NCBI GenBank assembly: GCA_030684935.1
Contig: JAUXXH010000047.1
Span: 1-64,000 of the forward strand
Reading direction: 5' to 3'
DNA: 64,000 nucleotides
Source: Pseudolabrys sp.
Lineage (GTDB): Bacteria; Pseudomonadota; Alphaproteobacteria; Rhizobiales; Xanthobacteraceae
The position numbers and the translations under genes were made by a program. The notes beneath the pieces are model-generated. The model saw only the letters and a program-made list of their open reading frames with translations. It searched no databases and was not told where the DNA came from. This document shows positions 46,590-54,573 of this stretch, in pieces; the stretch's first letter is position 1, and each line of letters begins with the position of its first letter.

Positions 46590-47126
46590 ATGAACGAATT
46601 GTCTGAATTGCTGGCAAGAGCCAGCGCCGGTATCGCGCCGGGTTTCTTTCGCCTCAGCATCCACGGCGGCGCGCCTGTCTACCGGGAGCGCGTCTACTGC
46701 TACGAACTCTATCACCAGATGCGTCTGCTCTGGCCGAACGACTGCGCCTTCACCCTGAATGGTGAAGTCGACAAAACCGCTCATCCGACCTTGACCGAGC
46801 TAGGCGCAGCCGGCTTTAAGCCGGACCTACTCGTGCACAGGCCGGGAGACATGGAAGGCAACCACGCGGTCATCGAAGTGAAATCAGTGCAGGCCGCGCG
46901 CCAGAACCACCAGAAAGATTTGAACACGCTCGCGTTGTTCAAGCGGGAAGTCCGCTACACGCGTGCGATCTACCTGATCTACGGCGAGGAAATCACCGGC
47001 GCGCTCATCGCGCGCATTGCCGCGCGATACGCCGCGATGGCACTGACCGTCCCCATCGAGCTGTGGCTGCACGTGTCTGCCGGCGAACCGGCCTTCCGCG
47101 AAACCCTACTTGAACCGGCAGCATAG
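46590..47126 (+). CDS. PD-(D/E)XK nuclease-like protein
   Basis: 178 residues. A Glu before the core (NGEVDKTAHP), then FKPDLLVHRPG (Asp near residue 79) and, 17 residues on, VIEVKSVQ: the pattern of PD-(D/E)XK nucleases. Similar proteins are sometimes labelled 'methionyl-tRNA formyltransferase-like', without sequence reason here. GGGAGG lies about 10 nt upstream. Probably co-expressed with the HEPN-like gene. Confidence 0.65.
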   Translation: MNELSELLARASAGIAPGFFRLSIHGGAPVYRERVYCYELYHQMRLLWPNDCAFTLNGEVDKTAHPTLTELGAAGFKPDLLVHRPGDMEGNHAVIEVKSVQAARQNHQKDLNTLALFKREVRYTRAIYLIYGEEITGALIARIAARYAAMALTVPIELWLHVSAGEPAFRETLLEPAA

Positions 47127-47201
47127 GGTGCAGCTCACCACATATCTTGCGCGCCGATCGAAGCCGAAAGAACAATGTGCATCTCTACAACGATGCCGGC
47201 A

Positions 47202-48512
47202 TCATCTAATGCCTTGCCGCGGCGACCAGACGCGCGAGGCCGGACGGTCCAGCCGTGGCAACGCTGCGAGCAACGCCAACCCATCCCGGAATTGGGCCAC
47301 GGGATAGCGGATGACTCCCTCGCGATCATCACGGATCGGCTCTTCAAACAATCCAAAAGGCTCGATGACCGGCAGCTCTATCGCTGGCGGCACCTGCTCC
47401 CCGCCGCCGCCGATCAAGCCGGATAGCGCGAGCAGGAAGGACTTCGCAGCCCATTCTTCCATGGCGAAGACATTGTGCGGTCCGCCATATCGGCGCCGCC
47501 AGAGTTCGAAGTCCTCCCAGTGCCAGGGTGGCCATGGCCCGGAACCTTCGTCCGGGAACAACCATGGCCGCACGTAAGGCAAGAGAGTCTCCATTGATAC
47601 CCAGAACCGTCGCCCCGCAAGCTCCACGATGACGAATGGCGCGATGAAGTCATCGTCTGGACGTTCACCCGCGCCTCGCAGCCAGTCGATCCATTCGACG
47701 ATGCGGTATGCCCCCATCAGGAGGAAATTCGAACGATGTGAGGCGAGCGCAAGTGATGTGGTGACCGGCACAATCGGTGGCGGTGGCGGTGGCGCAGCTA
47801 CAGGAGGTGCCATTTTCCTTCCCTTCGAGATTTTCGTCTCAGCAATATGCAGATACGTGTCATGCGCCGTGGGATTGGAGCCGAACGCAACCGAGTATCC
47901 ATGGATGACTTTGCCGTGCAGGCAGGAGCTTCCAATGTGTGGCTTCACCTGCCGTAGATACTTGCGACGCGCTTCACCGCTGATCCGGCCATCCGTGACT
48001 GCCTGCGCAAAAGAGCCATGCGCCTCGGCAAGCACCACGCCGTGGCCGGACACAGCGCCACCGCCATAGATAAAATCGGCATGCGGATCGAGGCTGGATG
48101 ACAGGCATGTCGCGTTGTCACGCCAAGCATAACCGAGCGCGTTCATAACGAGATCGGTCACCCCGGCGCCCACACGTCCGGCGAAGGCAGGCCGTTCCGC
48201 ATCGGCGAGCGCGGTGAGGTCGGGCGAAAGTGCAAAGGCCGCACCGTCAGCCAACATGTACTCGATTTCGAGAAGCTGCGCCCTGGCCCACCGCTCCAGC
48301 AACGCATCCGGCGCGTGGCGCAAGGTTAGCGTCCGCGCCATCGACGCAGCGAGCGCCTCTGGACGAAAGGTGATTTGCCCGACCATCGGTGGAGCGGCAA
48401 AGCCCGCCGCTACAGGACTAGGCTTATGCGGATGCAAGTGATGCCCGGATCGAATCACGGTCTTTTCAGTACGCCATAGGGCTGGTGCTGATGTTGTTGC
48501 GATGACCGTCAA
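47202..48512 (-). CDS. Unknown 436-residue protein
   Basis: No family recognised. Features: DFIYGGGAVSGHGVVLAEAHG near residue 165 (Asp, then Glu-x-His, which could be a nuclease-like strand pair), KPHIGSSCLHGKVIHGYSVA, a Pro-rich linker (APPPPPPIVP) near residue 240 and a Trp-rich segment (PWPPWHWEDFELWRRRYGG). The linker divides two domains. The start is TTG with a G-run upstream, and the next in-frame ATG is at residue 43, so the N-terminus is uncertain. It converges on the PD-(D/E)XK-like gene. Confidence 0.6.
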   Translation of the reverse strand: MTVIATTSAPALWRTEKTVIRSGHHLHPHKPSPVAAGFAAPPMVGQITFRPEALAASMARTLTLRHAPDALLERWARAQLLEIEYMLADGAAFALSPDLTALADAERPAFAGRVGAGVTDLVMNALGYAWRDNATCLSSSLDPHADFIYGGGAVSGHGVVLAEAHGSFAQAVTDGRISGEARRKYLRQVKPHIGSSCLHGKVIHGYSVAFGSNPTAHDTYLHIAETKISKGRKMAPPVAAPPPPPPIVPVTTSLALASHRSNFLLMGAYRIVEWIDWLRGAGERPDDDFIAPFVIVELAGRRFWVSMETLLPYVRPWLFPDEGSGPWPPWHWEDFELWRRRYGGPHNVFAMEEWAAKSFLLALSGLIGGGGEQVPPAIELPVIEPFGLFEEPIRDDREGVIRYPVAQFRDGLALLAALPRLDRPASRVWSPRQGIR

Positions 48513-48632
48513 ATGCTGGCCCCCCGGGCGAATACTAAGAATTCCATTTCATCATCATGCTCCGCGGCTCAAACGCCCACGAATCTCACAAACTTTCTTG
48601 TCGAAGGCACAAAGAATGAGATTGGGTTATGC

Positions 48633-49380
48633 CTATGAGGTTAGTCCGGCCCGCTTGCTAATGAAGCTGTTCATCCGCTCGGCGAGCGCGGTTCGCCGAT
48701 TGATCAGGAACGGCCTATAGTCTTCCAGCTTCAGAACGGACGGATCTTCAGGCACAAGCTGGCTAGAAAGGGCAATCGATCCCTGTGCCTTCGCGATCTC
48801 AGGCAAATACACGGCCGGCTCCTTGTTGCTGATGCGGCGGTTTGTCTGCCCGGTGATGAAAGCCATATTGGCAATTTCGTTGATCTCGCCTGTCTCGTAA
48901 CTCCGTTCCTTGAGCAGCGATTTCGGAAAGATGTGATGCCATTGGATAAAGTGAAGCTTTCCCTGATGGGTAAGTGAAAGTCCAAGGCCACTGAACCAGT
49001 CCTTCGCGCCGCCATCCTTGAGTGCAAGATAGGCAAGCGAGAATAGCGGGCTATTAGCGCCCCGGCCCGCAAGGTCGGCAGGCTCGATGTGCAAGCGCCC
49101 GAACTGGCGCCTTACCGGCTCCAGCAACGCTGGAATGTCGCCGGAACGGACCTGCGAAAGCAGTCGTTTCCTGGGCGATCGCAAAGTCTCGGGTAGGAAC
49201 CGGCTCGTCCGTTTCCCACATCAGGATGGAACCGCTCGGATATCCGCGATAGAGCGAGTCCAGCAAATCGCGGACGCGCGTGCCTTTCCAGACGTAATGC
49301 CGTTGGATTTCCGGGAGCCGCAACTCGCCGCGCTTGTACATATCGACAAGCGTGCTGATCGTGATGTTCTGCTGTTGCAT
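48633..49380 (-). pseudogene. GmrSD-type (DUF262/DUF1524) restriction gene, internally deleted
   Basis: The first 70 codons (from ATG 49380) are a DUF262 start: STLVDMYKRGELRLPEIQRHYVW is split here as LPEIQRHYVWKG and SLYRGYPSGSILMWETDEP. Near 49170 this frame turns to nonsense, while another frame opens with DLAGRGANSPLF, FIQWHHIFPKSLLKE and MAFITGQTNRRISNKEP, the HNH/DUF1524 C-terminus. Intact relatives are about 600 residues, so some 350-400 codons of the middle are missing with a frame change. Intact enzymes cut glycosylated phage DNA; this one should be dead. Confidence 0.8.
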
Positions 49381-49505
49381 GAGCGGCTCCCCAGAATTAC
49401 AAACGTACCAAGCGAGATCGGCGTCTGCTAGACAGAACCGTCATGCGGAGCCTCGGCAACGGGCCGAAAGTTAAGTATCCGATTCCGCGACTTCCGACCG
49501 CAATG

Positions 49506-50000
49506 TCAGATGTAGTGTCGAAATATGAGTGGTTTGGAGGTGACTTCTTGGATCGCGATCAAAATCTCCCCAATATCGTCTGCAAACCGAAGAGTAACTG
49601 GAAGTCCGTCGCCGAAAATGCAGGCGTTAAAATTCAACTTGGTAAGCGCAAGGATGTCAGCGACCACCTGCTCAATTTCGGAATCGCCGAATACGATGCG
49701 AATTTTCAGCGGCGTTAGCACTTCGCGGCCAGGATAGGTTAGAAGCTGCGGCACATAGCCAGAATTCCACAGGAAGGCATTGCGCCTGTCGAGCTTGAGT
49801 GCGGTGCCGCGCAGGACAGGCTTGCGATGTTCCCGAAACAGCTTGAGGTTATTCGGGCGCAAAATCTGAATGCCCGCGACCGAGGTCTTGGGCGGGCCGC
49901 GCCACGGAATCCTGCGATCTTGTCCTTGTTGAATCGCGTGCGGCCGTGGATGAAGAGTTCGCGAGGCAGTTTGGGTGATGAAACTTGTAGACGTCGACGC
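49506..50000 (-). pseudogene. Prokaryotic Argonaute (PIWI domain) C-terminal relic, frameshifted
   Basis: On the minus strand one frame reads SSPKLPRELFIHGRTRF then NKDKIAGF (about 49985-49905), a PIWI-type block. Near 49890-49905 the frame must shift, after which PKTSVAGIQILRPNNLK, LRGTALKLDRRNAFLWNSGY, ILALTKLNFNACIFGDGLP and VTLRFADDIGEI follow to the stop at 49506. The ALTKLNFN...PVTLRFA ending is typical of the last PIWI helices of prokaryotic Argonautes. No N, PAZ or MID domain and no upstream start is visible, so this is a remnant. Family call is by motif recall. Confidence 0.65.
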
Positions 50001-50350
50001 AGCACTGGCCCAACTAGGCATTTGCGCGCGATAACACATCGTCGAAGATCAGATTTCTCGGCCCCTAATAAGGCCTTTTGCCCAGCACCGGCGGCTTCAG
50101 CGAAAACGTGAGAAGACCCACCCGGCGCGCGATTCGCGCCCAACCGACGGGATTTCACCTTAAATTATTGATTCGACTAGACAATTGAAAAATAGCATGC
50201 AAATGCGTTTGTCGGTAAGTTGGTGCCCGCAACGGTTGTCTGGGGTGGCGGGCCGAGCGTAAGGGGCGCCTTACGTAGTCGGTTTGCTGTTTCGCTGCGC
50301 CAACTCCCCAAATTTTCTTCCCGCAATCTCCCGCAAGACGGAGAACGTCG
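50001..50350. other. 350-bp spacer without a convincing gene
   Basis: Lies between the Argonaute relic and the methyltransferase. Frames are short and poor in codon use. It contains an AT-rich patch (50160-50210) suited to a promoter for the methyltransferase. It may include unrecognisable debris of the Argonaute gene's middle part. Confidence 0.4.
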
Positions 50351-51733
50351 TTGTCTCGTTCGCTACGCTTCATCGACCTCTTCGCGGGACTTGGCGGTTT
50401 TCATCAGGCACTGGAAAAGCTCGGGCACCGATGCGTATTCGCGTCGGAAATCGATCCCGTACTCGCAGACCTCTACCAGAAGAATTTTGGCTTTAAGCCC
50501 CGCGGAGATATTCGCGAATTTCACGACAAGGTCCCGGCCCACGATATCTTATGCGCGGGATTCCCTTGCCAGCCCTTTTCGAAGGCCGGCGACCAACTCG
50601 GTTTCGATTGCCCACAATGGGGCGATCTTTTCGACTACGTCATTGCGATCTTGGAGCGCCACGAACCGCAATTTATTCTCATTGAGAACGTACCCAATCT
50701 GCTTCGGCACGACGAGGGCCGCACATGGAAGAATGTTTGCAGGCGGTTGCAGAAGGTCGGCTATTCGATTGAATTCAAGCTTTTGTCACCGCACATGTTC
50801 GGCGTGCCGCAAATTCGCGACCGGGTACTCGTTGTGGGATCGCGCAAGGGTCTGGCAGACTTCGCTTGGCCAAAGCCATCCCATGCTGCCGAAGAGATTT
50901 CGATTAAGTCGATTCTCGACATCAAGCCAAAGGAAGCCCGGAAACTAACAAAGGCCGCTGCTGGCTATATCGACACTTGGCAAGAATTGCTGGATGCGCT
51001 GCCACCGAATGAACAGTTACCATCATTCCCTATCTGGGCCATGGAGTTTGGAGCCACCTATCCGCTGCGCGAGGCGCCTCCTACACGCATGACCGCTGAC
51101 AGCTTTAAGTCTTACCGCGGGGCCTTCGGGCAACCGCTAAAAGGCAAGACCAAGGCGGAAATACTTGCAGCGCTTCCTCCTTACGCACGGTCCAGCAAGA
51201 CCAAGTTTCCTGAGTGGAAGATCGAATTCATCTTAGAAAACCGCGCCTTCTATAAGAAACACAAGAAGGCTATCGATGCGTGGCTCCCCAAGATCAGAAC
51301 CTTCGCAGCAAGCTTCCAGAAGCTGGAATGGAACTGGAAGTATGGCCACCATGATCTTTGGAAAACGGTTATCCAGTTCCGGGCATCTGGAATCAGGGCC
51401 AAGAAGCCCAACGCGGCGCCGTCTCTCGTCGCACTGACAACCAGCCAAGTGCCGGTCATCACATGGGAACGTCGCTACATGACCATGCGCGAGTGCGCGC
51501 GGCTGCAAAGCATGGGCGGCCTTAAACATCTCCCGACGGCTCAGGGGGCGGCATACAAAGCCCTTGGAAACGCCGTGAATGTTGACGTCATCACAGCCGT
51601 CGCCCGGACTCTCATTGGTGCGGTGAAAAAGCGTCCCTGCAAGTCCAAAGCGGTAAAGGCGAGGCGCGCAAAACAGCAAACCACGAGGCACCGGCCTCGC
51701 TCTCGTATTCCCGAGGATCGTATTTCCATCTGA
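50351..51733 (+). CDS. DNA (cytosine-5) methyltransferase
   Basis: 460 residues. Motif I FIDLFAGLGGFHQAL, motif IV GFPCQPFSKAGDQLG with catalytic Cys near residue 73, motif VI ILIENVPNLL, motif VIII QIRDRVLVVG, a target-recognition region of roughly 190-370, motif IX RECARLQSMG and motif X YKALGNAVNVDV. All elements are present, so it should be active; target site unknown. Start is TTG 50351 with GGAG about 8 nt upstream. Protective half of the following restriction-like cassette (11 nt to the next gene). Confidence 0.92.
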   Translation: MSRSLRFIDLFAGLGGFHQALEKLGHRCVFASEIDPVLADLYQKNFGFKPRGDIREFHDKVPAHDILCAGFPCQPFSKAGDQLGFDCPQWGDLFDYVIAILERHEPQFILIENVPNLLRHDEGRTWKNVCRRLQKVGYSIEFKLLSPHMFGVPQIRDRVLVVGSRKGLADFAWPKPSHAAEEISIKSILDIKPKEARKLTKAAAGYIDTWQELLDALPPNEQLPSFPIWAMEFGATYPLREAPPTRMTADSFKSYRGAFGQPLKGKTKAEILAALPPYARSSKTKFPEWKIEFILENRAFYKKHKKAIDAWLPKIRTFAASFQKLEWNWKYGHHDLWKTVIQFRASGIRAKKPNAAPSLVALTTSQVPVITWERRYMTMRECARLQSMGGLKHLPTAQGAAYKALGNAVNVDVITAVARTLIGAVKKRPCKSKAVKARRAKQQTTRHRPRSRIPEDRISI

Positions 51734-51744
51734 AAGTTAGTTTG

Positions 51745-53289
51745 ATGAAAAAGCTCTCCGCCAAGACCGTCAGCATTCGTCCGGGCGTGAGTGTTTTAAG
51801 CGTGCTTCGTCACCTGAATTACCGTTCGTGGTTCGCCCTCGCAGAATTTGTTGACAACGCCCTGCAAAGCTACTTGAGCCGGCAGGCCGAACTGAAACGG
51901 ATTCACGGCGCACGATTTAAGCTGGTTGTTCAGATCACCATTGATGCCAACAAGCCAGCCCGTATTTCCATTCGCGACAATGCCGGCGGCATCGCTCTGA
52001 AGGACTTTGGTCGGGCCTTTCGTCCTGCGGCCGTGCCCACTGATATCGGAGGGCTGTCGGAATTCGGCATGGGCATGAAAAGCGCCGCGTGCTGGTTCGC
52101 CTCGCGTTGGCATGTTAGGACGAAAGCACTGGGGGAAACGGTCGCACGGACGGTTCGATTTGATGTCGAAAAAATCGTCCATGATCAAATTGAGGAATTG
52201 GGCATTGAGGAGGAGCCCACCGACAACAACGATCACTACACCGAGGTCGTTCTGGAGGAGCTGCACCATGTGCCGGTCAGAAAAACGCTTGGCAAGATTA
52301 AAGAGCACCTGACTGACATCTACCGGACGTTTATCCGTGATGGCGTGCTTGACCTCAAGTTCGGAACAGAAAGCCTCGTATTTGAAGAGCCAACCCTACT
52401 GCGCGCGCCTTACATCAAGGAACCTGACGGTCCTGTGCGAACATGGCGCACGCCGATCAAATTTGATTTTGGCGACGGTCTCAAGGTAACCGGGTTCGCC
52501 GCGCTGCGCGATCCAGGCAACTATGCCCGTTCGGGCTTTGCTTTGTTCCGGCGGGGGCGGCTTATCCAGGGCAGCGGCGACGAGGGCTATCGTCCTGCGT
52601 TGATTTTCGCGCAACCCGGCAGCTACCGGTACCTCAGGCTCTTTGGCGAACTTCACCTCGAAGGGTTTGATGTCTCGCACACGAAGGATGGATTTCGCTG
52701 GGATGAAAATGAGCAACCCTTCATTGAGTTGCTTAAGGAGGAGTTGGACAAAAGCAAGCTTCCACTTCTTCGGCAAGCCGATGGCTATCGCGCCATCGCC
52801 GCTCGCGGCGAGCGCATGGCGGCGGCGCGTGAGGCCGTAGAGCACACGACCACCGCGCTGGAGCAGAATCTCCCTGACGTGATCGAGGAGATCTCGGCGA
52901 AGCCGCCCGTAGAGACGCGGGAGACGGCGCTTGAACGCCAGCCCACGTTGGCGAGCAAGGAGATCGAAATCGCATTTCGCGGGGAAACGTGGCGGATCAA
53001 GGTGGAACTGGGCGATGATGCCTCAGAGGGGCAATGGCTCGCCATCAGCGATACGACCGGAATCGCGAACTCGACACGCACCTTGGAAATTCGGCTGTCG
53101 CTCGCGCACCCGTTCATGATTTCTTTCGCGCAGACAAATCCGGAAGAGATCGAGGCGCTTTTGCGCGTCGCATCCGCCATCGCGCTCGCTGAAACCTTGG
53201 CCCGCCGCAGCGGCGTCAAGCTCGCGGGAACCATCCGAAGAAACGTCAATGACATCCTGCGCGAAGCCCTCTCGCAGCCATCAAGCTAG
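51745..53289 (+). CDS. GHKL ATPase of MutL/MORC type linked to restriction-modification
   Basis: 514 residues. N-box LAEFVDNALQSYL near residue 33, G1 IRDNAGGI near 76 and G2 SEFGMGMKSAACW near 105 define a GHKL ATPase; the rest resembles the MutL/MORC-like proteins encoded beside C5 methylases. In such systems it is thought to act as an ATP-driven clamp with a Z1 helicase-like protein and a nuclease. Full-looking length. Followed after 12 nt by the Z1 gene. Confidence 0.85.
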   Translation: MKKLSAKTVSIRPGVSVLSVLRHLNYRSWFALAEFVDNALQSYLSRQAELKRIHGARFKLVVQITIDANKPARISIRDNAGGIALKDFGRAFRPAAVPTDIGGLSEFGMGMKSAACWFASRWHVRTKALGETVARTVRFDVEKIVHDQIEELGIEEEPTDNNDHYTEVVLEELHHVPVRKTLGKIKEHLTDIYRTFIRDGVLDLKFGTESLVFEEPTLLRAPYIKEPDGPVRTWRTPIKFDFGDGLKVTGFAALRDPGNYARSGFALFRRGRLIQGSGDEGYRPALIFAQPGSYRYLRLFGELHLEGFDVSHTKDGFRWDENEQPFIELLKEELDKSKLPLLRQADGYRAIAARGERMAAAREAVEHTTTALEQNLPDVIEEISAKPPVETRETALERQPTLASKEIEIAFRGETWRIKVELGDDASEGQWLAISDTTGIANSTRTLEIRLSLAHPFMISFAQTNPEEIEALLRVASAIALAETLARRSGVKLAGTIRRNVNDILREALSQPSS

Positions 53290-53301
53290 CCGGACAAAGT
53301 A

Positions 53302-54270
53302 ATGACAAACGGAAACGCCGTAATAACGCCGCTCCGGGCAAACCGAGCACCGGGCCAGAGGTGGCAGCCCTACATCCGGGATGAAGCGGTTCGTTTGATG
53401 GAGTTCAAGCGGCTGCCCACGCCTCAGGCGGCCAGTGACATCCAGCAAGCCGCCGCGCGAATCCTCGGCTTTGGCCAAGATCCGGCACATGACGGCCAGC
53501 GCACGGGTCTTATTGTGGGCTACGTCCAGAGCGGCAAGACATTATCGTTTACGACTGTGATCGCGCTTGCGCGTGACAACGACATTCCGATCGTCATCGT
53601 CGTCGCCGGCACATCCGTTCCGCTGTTCGAGCAGACCGTCGGCCGGTTGCTTGAAGACTTGCAAGTCGATGCCTTCGATGGCCCGCCCCGATGGCTGCAT
53701 GTAAAGAATCCGGACCTTGGCAGCCGGCAGATCGTGGAGAACACGATCACAAACTGGCGCAACCCGAACGTGCCGCGCGCGGAGAAGGCCACGCTTCTGC
53801 TGACGGTGATGAAACATCATCAGCGTCTCGACCACCTGAACAACCTTCTGGCAGGCCTCGATCTCGCAGGCGTTCCTGCGGTGATCGTTGACGATGAGGC
53901 CGACCAAGCGAGTCTCAACACCCTCGTCAACCAAGGCCGTGAGAGCACGACTTACGGCCAACTATTGGCCCTCATCGATCGGCTGCCCAACCATACCTTC
54001 CTGCAATACACGGCCACGCCGCAGGCGCCCCTCCTGATCAATATTGCCGATGTGCTGTCGCCGGAGTTCGTCGACGTTCTGGAACCGGGCGAAGGCTACG
54101 TCGGCGGAGTGGAGTTTTTCGGAGGAAATCGCCAACTGACGCGCGTGATCCCACAAGATGAAATCCCCGCCGCCGATAATCCGCTGGCGGATGTTCCTTA
54201 CGGGCTTTTTGGCACCCTGGCGCCCTACTCAGGGCGGCCCGACGGGCTGGCTGGGATGGCAAGAATCTAA
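53302..54270 (+). CDS. Z1-domain helicase-like protein, C-terminally truncated
   Basis: 322 residues; typical Z1 proteins are about 850-950. The SF2-like N-terminus is clear: Walker A GLIVGYVQSGKTLSFT (near residue 70), DEAD-like box VIVDDEADQAS and motif III LQYTATPQAPLLI. Likeness holds through EIPAADNPLADVP, after which (about 54195) the sequence becomes Gly/Pro/Arg filler and stops. The Z1 domain end and any following endonuclease gene are missing, so restriction is probably lost while methylation may remain. Confidence 0.82.
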   Translation: MTNGNAVITPLRANRAPGQRWQPYIRDEAVRLMEFKRLPTPQAASDIQQAAARILGFGQDPAHDGQRTGLIVGYVQSGKTLSFTTVIALARDNDIPIVIVVAGTSVPLFEQTVGRLLEDLQVDAFDGPPRWLHVKNPDLGSRQIVENTITNWRNPNVPRAEKATLLLTVMKHHQRLDHLNNLLAGLDLAGVPAVIVDDEADQASLNTLVNQGRESTTYGQLLALIDRLPNHTFLQYTATPQAPLLINIADVLSPEFVDVLEPGEGYVGGVEFFGGNRQLTRVIPQDEIPAADNPLADVPYGLFGTLAPYSGRPDGLAGMARI

Positions 54271-54573
54271 ATGCGAGATATCCGCGTCGTTGTCACGAAC
54301 TTGCCGGCGTCACCTCTGCTCTAGCGGGGCAGACTAGGTGTCGCCATCCCCACATATATTTTCAAAGTCAATCGCGCGCCAGAATGCGAACAACACGTGG
54401 CAAGTTCGGCCGCCGTCAACAAATTTTGCGATGACACGCACCTCTTAGTGACTCTCGCCGGATAACCCCCTCTACCCAAGCCATCAAATCGATGCCAGCT
54501 TGCGCGTGTAGTTCAGTCCGTCCGTGTCCGTACCGGGTCCGTAAAAGTCAACCCAAACGGTTAGAGGACGCAC
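54271..54573. other. Spacer after the Z1 truncation
   Basis: About 300 bp with no convincing gene. The break in the Z1 gene lies just to its left. It ends with three GTCCGT repeats and a good ribosome site (AGAGGA) for the next gene. No insertion-sequence end was recognised at the break. Confidence 0.5.
54516..54542 (+). repeat. Three phased GTCCGT direct repeats
   Basis: GTCCGT at 54516, 54526 and 54537, spaced 10 and 11 bp (one helical turn each), 32 bp upstream of the ATG at 54574. The spacing suggests side-by-side protein binding at the promoter. Confidence 0.45.

Noticed and set aside
48536-48565. ATTCCATTTCATCATCAT, partly like the dusA MMEW codons
   Set aside because: Mismatches in the central bases; not a convincing attR.
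49443-49718. 91-codon plus-strand frame
   Set aside because: Overlaps the Argonaute relic on the opposite strand, which shows real PIWI motifs.
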